Shown here: piece by piece, positions 24,061 to 28,840 of the stretch
Layout: every line of letters begins with the position of its first letter
Position numbering within the stretch: position 1 is the stretch's first letter
Assembly: GCA_039816825.1 (NCBI GenBank)
Contig: JBCBXA010000030.1
Coordinates: forward strand, 1 to 28,840
Direction of reading: 5' to 3'
Length of the DNA: 28,840 nt
Origin: JBCBXA01 sp039816825
GTDB lineage: Bacteria > Pseudomonadota > Alphaproteobacteria > Rhizobiales > Rhizobiaceae
The notes under the pieces: model-generated
The model's input: the letters and a program-made list of their open reading frames with translations, nothing else
Database searches by the model: none
Told to the model about the DNA's origin: nothing
Made by a program: the position numbers and the translations under genes

Positions 24061-24095
24061 AATGGACGCCTGCTTCTAGCAATTTTCATACCAAT

Positions 24096-24124
24096 TTGGT
24101 AACTCCCGACCGCTACCCTATAAC
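24096..24124 (+). promoter_or_regulatory. Candidate rpoN promoter with palindromic -35 overlap
   Basis: TTGGTA (24096-24101) and TATAAC (24119-24124) are spaced by 17 bases and match sigma-70 type elements. The -35 is the right half of a perfect inverted repeat TACCAA-T-TTGGTA at 24089-24101, which could be an operator. The predicted start near 24131 gives a leader of about 70 bases before the rpoN ATG at 24200. The elements are direct; their use is inferred. Confidence 0.5.
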
Positions 24125-24137
24125 GCATGGCAGGGAA

Positions 24138-24163
24138 ACGGTCTGCGCGCGGGTGCAGACCGT
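24138..24163 (+). other. Leader hairpin upstream of rpoN
   Basis: ACGGTCTGC (24138-24146) pairs perfectly with GCAGACCGT (24155-24163), a 9-bp stem with an 8-base loop. It lies in the predicted rpoN leader, ending 36 bases before the ATG. There is no T-tract after it, so it is not a terminator. It may affect mRNA stability or translation, or be a protein-binding site. Confidence 0.5.
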
Positions 24164-24199
24164 CTCAATCGATGGGCCGCAACGGGGGAACAGGGGTTT

Positions 24200-25744
24200 A
24201 TGACGCTCGCGCAACGGCTGAATATACGGCAGTCGCAGCAATTGGTAATGACGCCACAGCTGATGCAATCCATCAAGCTGCTAACGTTGTCCAATATTGA
24301 GCTGAGCAGCTTCATCGAATCGGAGGTGGAGCGGAATCCGCTGCTGGTCCTTGAGGACGGCGCTCCCGATCTAAGATCAGCCGATGCTCCGGCCAATATT
24401 GACCTCGTTTCGAACGCCGACGGTTCCGCCGACCCACAGACCGACTGGTCAGGCGATGCGCCGGCACCGCTGGTGGCGGATCAGTTCGACACAGACGTCG
24501 ACAATGTCTTCACTCCAGAGGCCCCTGACGCGTCGGCTGCCCCGGACCCTTTGGCCCAGCGGCAACTGGCATCTGATGGTCCTTCGGCCGCGCCCATTGG
24601 GGCCGGCGAGCCCGGCGAGGCGTTCGACCTTGAAGCGATGGCGGCTGATGAGCAAAGCCTGCAGGATGTTCTGGAGCAACAGATTGCCCTTCTGGGCCTT
24701 TGTCCTGCGGATCGCGTGATCGCTGCCGCCCTTCTCGAGAGCATCGATGAAGCGGGTTACCTCAGAGCGGAGCTGCCAGAGATCGCGGACCGGCTTGGCA
24801 CCGAGCCAGCCGATGTCGATGCCGTGCTCGAAGTCCTGCAGACTCTTGAGCCCGCTGGTGTCTTTGCAGTTGACCTTCGGCAGTGTCTGGCGTTGCAACT
24901 GGCAGCCCGAGATCGCCTCGACCCGGCCATGGCCGCATTGCTGGATCACCTGGACCTGCTGGCAAAACGGGAGTTCGCCGCGCTGGAAAAGGCGTGTGAC
25001 GTCGACCGCGAAGACATTATCGATATGGTGCGCGAGGTCCGTGCGCTGGACCCGAAGCCCGGAACGGCATTCACGAACGTGCCGATGCAAACCGTTGTGC
25101 CGGACGTCATAGTCCGCCAGGCTCCTGATGGCTCTTGGTCCATTCACCTCAATCAGGACAGCCTGCCAAGGGTGCTGGTGGATCGCGACTACCACGCCAC
25201 AGTCGCCGCTTCTGCCACCCAGGACGCGGACAAGGAGTTCCTGACCAACTGCCTGCAGACCGCCAACTGGCTTACAAAGAGTCTGGATCAGCGAGCCAAG
25301 ACCGTATTGAAGGTCGCCGCTGAGATTGTGGCTCAGCAGGATGGCTTTCTGGTGCACGGCGTCGAGCTGCTCCGCCCGCTCAATCTCAAACAGGTGGCGG
25401 ATGCGATCGAAATGCACGACTCGACCGTGAGCCGCGTGACGACAAACAAATATATGCAGACGCCAAGGGGTATCTTCGAGCTGAAATATTTCTTCTCGTC
25501 GGGTGTCGGAGAATCAGGGGCCGGCGAAGCCCATTCTGCGGTGGCAGTGAAGCACCGCATTCAACAGATGGTGGATGCCGAAAGCCCCAAAGCAGTGCTC
25601 TCGGATGACGCAATTGTAGACGCCCTTGGCCAACAAGGAATTGAGATCGCACGGCGTACGGTTGCCAAATACCGCGATGCGCTCTCCATCCCGTCATCGG
25701 TGCAGCGCCGGCGGGAGAAGCGCGGCATGACGGTAAACGCCTGA
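24200..25744 (+). CDS. rpoN: RNA polymerase sigma-54 factor
   Basis: RpoN directs RNA polymerase to -24/-12 promoters that need AAA+ activators, typically nitrogen, motility and stress genes. The 514-residue protein starts with a Gln/Leu-rich region I (RLNIRQSQQLVMTPQLMQSIKLLTLS). An acidic region II (about 55-150) and the core-binding region follow. Near the C-terminus is the diagnostic RpoN box ARRTVAKYR at 484-492, preceded by a helix-turn-helix (LKQVADAIEMHDSTVSRVTTNKYMQTPRGIFELKYFFSSG). ATG 24200 is close to GGGG at 24192-24195. The following hpf and ptsN genes are the classic companions of rpoN and are likely regulated with it. Confidence 0.96.
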   Translation: MTLAQRLNIRQSQQLVMTPQLMQSIKLLTLSNIELSSFIESEVERNPLLVLEDGAPDLRSADAPANIDLVSNADGSADPQTDWSGDAPAPLVADQFDTDVDNVFTPEAPDASAAPDPLAQRQLASDGPSAAPIGAGEPGEAFDLEAMAADEQSLQDVLEQQIALLGLCPADRVIAAALLESIDEAGYLRAELPEIADRLGTEPADVDAVLEVLQTLEPAGVFAVDLRQCLALQLAARDRLDPAMAALLDHLDLLAKREFAALEKACDVDREDIIDMVREVRALDPKPGTAFTNVPMQTVVPDVIVRQAPDGSWSIHLNQDSLPRVLVDRDYHATVAASATQDADKEFLTNCLQTANWLTKSLDQRAKTVLKVAAEIVAQQDGFLVHGVELLRPLNLKQVADAIEMHDSTVSRVTTNKYMQTPRGIFELKYFFSSGVGESGAGEAHSAVAVKHRIQQMVDAESPKAVLSDDAIVDALGQQGIEIARRTVAKYRDALSIPSSVQRRREKRGMTVNA

Positions 25745-25885
25745 CACGCATTTTGGAGCGTGATGGCAGGTGTGGCGCGCGCCAGTACACCGTCGCGCCG
25801 GTATGTCAAGATTGACAAGACTCAGCATCAGCTTCGACACTGGACGCTCAAGAACTCGATTTCAGCAGAGGAGAAGCGGTCCAAA

Positions 25886-26452
25886 ATGATCAGGATCAAC
25901 GGCAAGCATATGGATGTCGGTGACGCGCTTTCTCAAAGGATCGAGGAGCGAATTGCCGGAGCGGTCGACAAATATTTCGGACATGGCTTCTCAAGCCACG
26001 TCACAATGGAGAAGTCTGGAGGCTCATTTTCCGCTGATTGCATGGTCCATTTGGATTCTGGCGTTACCCTGGAAGCGACTGGTAGCGCAGGTGATGCGCA
26101 TGCCGCCTTTGACGGCGCCGCCGAACGTCTGGAGAAGCGTCTTCGCCGCTACAAGCGTCGGCTGAAGGACCATCATGCCAACGCCAACGGCGGTTCCGTT
26201 GAAGCATCTTACACCGTCATTGAGGCGCCCGAGCCTGAGGAGGAGATCGCGGAGGATTTCCAGCCCGTGGTTGTTGCCGAATCATCCACGCCTGTCCGGA
26301 CCCAGACCGTAGCCATGGCTGTCATGCAGTTGGACATGACCGACCAGCCCTGCATCGTGTTCAAGAATGCCGCATCAGGCGAGATAAATGTTGTGTTTCG
26401 GCGCAAAGACGGACATATCGGTTGGGTCGATCCGGCTGCCTCAACCGCCTAA
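25886..26452 (+). CDS. hpf: Ribosome hibernation promoting factor, long form
   Basis: Hpf binds the 30S decoding region and drives 70S dimerisation, which silences ribosomes in slow-growing cells. At 188 residues it is the long form, with both domains. The N-terminal S30AE domain (about 1-100, IRINGKHMDVGDALSQRIEERI to EKRLRRYKRRLKDHH) comes first. An acidic, proline-rich linker (about 110-135) and the C-terminal dimerisation domain (about 140-188, MAVMQLDMTDQPCIVFKNAASGEINVVFRRKDGHIGWVDP) follow. The start ATG 25886 lies after a purine-rich AGAGGAGAAG at 25867-25876; M42 upstream in the same frame is not supported. It follows rpoN by 141 bases, as in many proteobacteria, and is likely controlled with it or by its own promoter. 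Confidence 0.94.
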   Translation: MIRINGKHMDVGDALSQRIEERIAGAVDKYFGHGFSSHVTMEKSGGSFSADCMVHLDSGVTLEATGSAGDAHAAFDGAAERLEKRLRRYKRRLKDHHANANGGSVEASYTVIEAPEPEEEIAEDFQPVVVAESSTPVRTQTVAMAVMQLDMTDQPCIVFKNAASGEINVVFRRKDGHIGWVDPAASTA

Positions 26453-26492
26453 TAGAGTTAAAGCCTAAAGCGCTTTGGACGATGAGGGTTTC

Positions 26493-26576
26493 ATGCCGAA
26501 CGACAACGACATCTCGCCCAATGGCGGACGGGACAACAGTCGAAACAAACCTGCGGGACAGCCTCGATTTTCCTGA
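26493..26576 (+). CDS. Candidate small ORF between hpf and ptsN
   Basis: ATG 26493 opens 27 codons ending at TGA 26574-26576. GAGGG at 26484-26488 stands four bases before the ATG. The peptide is hydrophilic and rich in Asn, Asp, Gly and Arg (starts MPNDNDISPNGGRDNSRN). It shows no recognised domain. It may be a leader peptide for ptsN or only chance. Confidence 0.25.
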   Translation: MPNDNDISPNGGRDNSRNKPAGQPRFS

Positions 26577-26587
26577 CAGCTAAACGC

Positions 26588-26602
26588 CAACCCTGCGGGT
26601 TG
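26588..26602 (+). other. Hairpin upstream of ptsN
   Basis: CAACCC (26588-26593) pairs with GGGTTG (26597-26602) over a three-base loop, and a further CGC/GCG extension with one bulge is possible. It ends 22 bases before the ptsN ATG and has no T-tract. It may hold the ptsN ribosome-binding region in a structure. Confidence 0.35.
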
Positions 26603-26624
26603 AGCGCCAAAACGGATTGATCTT

Positions 26625-27086
26625 ATGGATTCTATTCTGGTTCGTGAGCGGGTGTTTGCCCATTGTGCCGTTGATTCCAAGAAACAACTGCTGGAGATCA
26701 TCTCGAGCAAGGCTGACCGCTTTCTCGGTTTGGATCCCCGTGAGGTGCTTGAAGCGCTGATGGATCGCGAGCGTCTGGGATCTACAGGGCTTGGAAATGG
26801 CATCGCCATTCCCCACGCAAAGTTGGCCAACGTCACAACGGTCACAGGCCTGTTCGTGCGCCTGTCGACACCGGTCGACTATGATGCTGTTGACGACCGT
26901 CCGGTTGACCTGGTGTGCGCGCTGTTCGCTCCGGACACTGCGGGGTCTGAACACCTCAAGGCCTTGTCGCGGATCGCACGTGCGCTGCGTCAGGGCGAAG
27001 TCACCGATACCATCCGCAGCGCTTCATCGTCCGATGAGATTTTTGAGGCTTTGGTTGTGGCCGAGCAGCAGAGCCAGGCCGCCTAG
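26625..27086 (+). CDS. ptsN: PTS IIA-like nitrogen regulatory protein (EIIA-Ntr)
   Basis: PtsN is the last phospho-acceptor of the nitrogen PTS (PtsP-PtsO-PtsN), a regulatory relay that adjusts potassium transport, nitrogen and carbon metabolism. The 153-residue protein has the PTS EIIA type-2 fold, with the phospho-histidine H64 in GLGNGIAIPHAKL. The full domain continues LFVRLSTPVDYDAVDDRPVDLVCALFAP and HLKALSRIARALRQ. ATG 26625 has only a weak upstream purine stretch (GGA at 26614-26616). It is the last gene of the lpt-rpoN-hpf-ptsN cluster, and its stop is three bases from the end of the convergent DUF1150 gene. No ptsO or ptsP is in the window. Confidence 0.95.
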   Translation: MDSILVRERVFAHCAVDSKKQLLEIISSKADRFLGLDPREVLEALMDRERLGSTGLGNGIAIPHAKLANVTTVTGLFVRLSTPVDYDAVDDRPVDLVCALFAPDTAGSEHLKALSRIARALRQGEVTDTIRSASSSDEIFEALVVAEQQSQAA

Positions 27087-27089
27087 ACA

Positions 27090-27371
27090 TTAGTGGATCT
27101 GGACGAAGTCCAGATCAGACTGCTCTGCCATCTCTTTCAGTCGCGCGCGGCTTTCGGCGAGTGCCAAGGGAAGACCTTCGGCGGAGAACAGCGCCCAGAG
27201 ATGAGCATCTTCGTCCAGCTGGGCCAGCTTGGGGAAGGCCCGGCGAAGATCGCCCCCGCGCATGGACCGCACATAGGCGACCTCATCCACTCCGATCTGA
27301 CGGAGCGTGGCTTCATCTACACTCAAGACGCTGGTTTGATTCGCGATGCTCATATTCAGTGCGTGACTCAT
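27090..27371 (-). CDS. DUF1150 family protein
   Basis: A 93-residue cytoplasmic protein of unknown function. The central part, LRQIGVDEVAYVRSMRGGDL, then AHLWALFSAEGLPLALAESRARL, is characteristic of the alphaproteobacterial DUF1150 family. The same family is often encoded next to small heat-shock proteins, as here, where the Hsp20 gene lies 91 bases upstream on the same strand, so it is probably co-expressed in heat shock. ATG 27371 follows AAGGAAGG. That ribosome-binding site is the right half of a 12-bp palindrome CTTCCAAGGAAG (27380-27391). The stop is three bases from the convergent ptsN stop. Confidence 0.85.
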   Translation of the reverse strand: MSHALNMSIANQTSVLSVDEATLRQIGVDEVAYVRSMRGGDLRRAFPKLAQLDEDAHLWALFSAEGLPLALAESRARLKEMAEQSDLDFVQIH

Positions 27372-27462
27372 ATTTCTACCTTCCTTGGAAGTGGAGCTTA
27401 CCGGGGGTTGCGACAAGGCGTGGCCGGTCCTACCAGCCGCGACGAAGCGCAGCAGGCGGAAG

Positions 27463-27903
27463 CTAGTCGCGAGATATCGGGATGGTGCGTTCGGGGCGCT
27501 GGGGATGACGCTGCCGAAGGTCAATCATCAGCAATCCGTTGCGCAGACTGGCTTCGGCGACTTCAATACCGTCGGCTAGGACAAAACTGCGAAGGAACTG
27601 ACGTCCGGCAATACCGCGGTGAAGATAATCGCGACCTGCGTCATCTTCCATGCGTCGCCCGCGAACCGTCAGCTTGCGCTCCGCCTCGGTGATTTCGATT
27701 TCACTGTCGCTGAAACCCGCAACCGCAAGCGTGATCCGGATACGGGCCGCGGTGCTGTCTTCGCCATCGGCTGGCGCAATACGCTCAATGTTATAGGGCG
27801 GAAATCCGTCTCCTGATGCCCGAGCGGAGGCTTGCTCCAGGGCCCGCTCAAGATCCTCAAACCCCACGAAAAGAGTGCTGGGGAAACTCGTAATTCTGTT
27901 CAT
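27463..27903 (-). CDS. Small heat shock protein, Hsp20/IbpA family
   Basis: A 146-residue ATP-independent chaperone that holds unfolding proteins in the cytoplasm. The N-terminal arm contains STLFVGFEDLERAL and PPYNIERI. The alpha-crystallin domain follows (about 35-130: AARIRITLAVAGFSDSEIEITEAERKLTVRGRR, then FLRSFVLADGIEVAEASLRNGLLMIDL), typical of IbpA-type class A small heat-shock proteins. A short C-terminal tail has the I-x-I motif (IPI) near 142. ATG 27903 follows GGAGA. A sigma-32-like promoter lies 70 to 100 bases upstream. It is the first gene of a pair with DUF1150. Confidence 0.93.
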   Translation of the reverse strand: MNRITSFPSTLFVGFEDLERALEQASARASGDGFPPYNIERIAPADGEDSTAARIRITLAVAGFSDSEIEITEAERKLTVRGRRMEDDAGRDYLHRGIAGRQFLRSFVLADGIEVAEASLRNGLLMIDLRQRHPQRPERTIPISRD

Positions 27904-27969
27904 CTTGTCTCCATCCGTCCGAATTCGGCCCGGGTGACGCGGCCCCCGTTGAGGCAGCCGCTGGTGAAG

Positions 27970-27999
27970 AGGTGGGGAGTTGTGCGTCACGATTCAACG
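27970..27999 (-). promoter_or_regulatory. Sigma-32 (RpoH)-type promoter of hsp20
   Basis: On the minus strand CGTTGAAT (27999-27992) resembles the -35 (CTTGAA) and CCCCACCT (27977-27970) the -10 (CCCCATnT) of heat-shock promoters, with a 14-base spacer. The predicted start lies about 60 bases before the hsp20 ATG. A GATTC site (27991-27995) overlaps the -35. The match is direct; use is inferred. Confidence 0.55.
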
Positions 28000-28104
28000 G
28001 CTGTGATTCGGGCGTGCTGCCCATTGCGCTCCGTGCCGAACCATGATTCGCTCTGTTCAGGATGCGATGCCATCTGGGCTTCGCCCGCCAAACAGGAGGC
28101 TTCC

Positions 28105-28704
28105 ATGCCGCGTCTGTTTACAGCTCTCTCCATTCCCGATGATGTCCGTACGCGTCTGTCTCTTCTGCAGGGCGGACTGGCCAACGCCCGCTGGATTGAT
28201 CCGGCCGACTTTCACCTGACCCTCAACTTTCTGGGTTGTGTTGATGGCCGTATGGCAGACGATGTCGACGACATGCTCGCTCAAATCGGCGGAGATGCGT
28301 TTCAACTCAGGGTGGACGCTCTGGGATGTTTCGGATCGTCGAAACCCCGCGCGGTGTACGCCCTTGTCGAGATGACGCCTGAACTCAGGCAGTTGCAGGC
28401 GAGCATCGACAGAGCGTTGCGCCGCCTGGGTGTCGTGTCGGACAAGCGGGCCTTCGTTCCGCACATTACATTGGCCCGGCTGAGCAATACGCCATCGGCT
28501 GCGGTGGCCCGCTGGCTGGGCCAAAGTGGTCAGGTGACCACTCGCTTTTTCGACGTCGACAGGTTTGGTCTGTTCTCGTCAAAGGCCTCTCGCGGCGGCG
28601 GACCGTATCGCCTTGAGGAAACCTATCGGTTCGTTGATGATGATGACCTTGACGCATGGTGGCGTGCAGAAGCCGATCTTGGCCCCAATCATGTTGCTCG
28701 ATGA
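28105..28704 (+). CDS. thpR: RNA 2',3'-cyclic phosphodiesterase (2H family)
   Basis: ThpR (LigT-like) opens 2',3'-cyclic phosphates on RNA ends, and some members ligate tRNA halves in vitro. The 199-residue protein carries both HxTx catalytic motifs, HLTL at 37-40 and HITL at 120-123, spaced as in the family. The start MPRLFTALSIPDDVRTRL and the FLG after the first motif are typical. ATG 28105 has a perfect AGGAGG at 28094-28099. The gene overlaps the following pterin carbinolamine dehydratase gene by 14 bases, indicating a shared transcript. It is divergent from the hsp20 operon across a 201-base gap. Confidence 0.92.
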   Translation: MPRLFTALSIPDDVRTRLSLLQGGLANARWIDPADFHLTLNFLGCVDGRMADDVDDMLAQIGGDAFQLRVDALGCFGSSKPRAVYALVEMTPELRQLQASIDRALRRLGVVSDKRAFVPHITLARLSNTPSAAVARWLGQSGQVTTRFFDVDRFGLFSSKASRGGGPYRLEETYRFVDDDDLDAWWRAEADLGPNHVAR

Positions 28705-28840
28705 AACCTCTGTGAAGGCTGCGCTGGCCGGACTGTCTGACTGGCAGATTGACGACCAGGGGCGGCTGGCCCGTGCCTTCAAGTTCCGCACCTTCAATGA
28801 GGCCTTCGGTTTCATGACACGTGTCGCGCTTCTGGCCGAA
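28691..28840 (+). CDS. phhB: 4a-hydroxytetrahydrobiopterin dehydratase, N-terminal part (cut by window end)
   Basis: The first 50 codons are present. The sequence has the pattern of pterin-4a-carbinolamine dehydratases: LAGLSDWQID, then a FKFRTFNEAFGFMTRVALLAE helix; the HHP-type motif expected after it lies beyond the window. The enzyme recycles tetrahydrobiopterin for phenylalanine hydroxylase. ATG 28691 lies inside the end of thpR (14-base overlap), so translation is probably coupled. The catalytic histidines cannot be seen. Confidence 0.8.
   Translation, partial: MLLDETSVKAALAGLSDWQIDDQGRLARAFKFRTFNEAFGFMTRVALLAE

Noticed and set aside
25763..25780. Sigma-54 (-24/-12) like GG-N10-GC site upstream of hpf
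   Set aside because: Only the GG and GC dinucleotides match (TGGCAGGTGTGGCGCG). The TTGC of the -12 element is missing, and such matches are common by chance in GC-rich DNA.
25812..25840. TTGACA upstream of hpf as a sigma-70 promoter
   Set aside because: The -35 is perfect, but the bases 17 downstream (CGACAC) are a poor -10, so I did not list it as a feature.
26468..26477. Palindrome AAAGCGCTTT after hpf as a terminator
   Set aside because: Too short and without a loop or T-tract.
1..28840. Search for CRISPR arrays, insertion sequences, toxin-antitoxin pairs, prophage or secondary-metabolite clusters
   Set aside because: No spaced repeats, transposase or integrase motifs, attachment-site duplications or multi-domain synthases were seen by eye on either strand.

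Overview
The window is a 28.8 kb piece of an alphaproteobacterial chromosome of roughly 60 percent GC. I base this on gene order (trmB end, rimP-nusA-ylxR-infB-rbfA; lptC-lptA-lptB-rpoN-hpf-ptsN; hsp20-DUF1150), on the alphaproteobacterial YlxR-L7Ae fusion, and on a CtrA-type box and GANTC (CcrM-type) sites. I cannot name the genus. I found no insertion sequence, prophage, CRISPR array, tRNA or rRNA.

Layout. 1-83: end of trmB, then a strong intrinsic terminator. 282-6263: rimP-nusA-ylxR-infB, a transcription/translation factor operon, closed by a second terminator. 6325-7759: two small envelope-protein genes and then rbfA, so rbfA is separated from infB. 7832-9725: glycerol kinase and a small VOC protein. 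9926-12217 (minus): a bifunctional class A penicillin-binding protein, with a convergent gap holding its terminator and an unexplained CtrA-like box. 12440-13603: an acyltransferase-3 membrane protein. 13606-15579 (minus): a tightly overlapping merR / aldo-keto reductase / cytochrome P460-like operon behind a textbook MerR-type promoter. 15739-18633: polA. 18634-19033: a 400-base convergent gap with one weak small-ORF candidate. 19034-21842: a secreted protein (minus), a FabH-like ketoacyl synthase (plus) and a membrane-anchored unknown (minus).

22051-27086 holds the LPS-transport and nitrogen-regulation cluster: lptC, lptA and lptB (lipopolysaccharide export), rpoN (sigma-54), hpf (ribosome hibernation) and ptsN (EIIA-Ntr). 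rpoN has its own promoter-like sequence and a leader hairpin. 27090-27903 (minus) is an hsp20-DUF1150 heat-shock pair with a sigma-32-like promoter. 28105-28840 holds thpR and the start of a pterin carbinolamine dehydratase gene (phhB), cut by the window end.

Most of the window is conserved housekeeping DNA. The most unusual parts are the merR-AKR-P460 operon, the CtrA-like box in a convergent gap that may mark a small transcript, the structured leaders of infB and rpoN, and the small-ORF candidates in otherwise empty gaps. No strong case for a wholly new system is visible.
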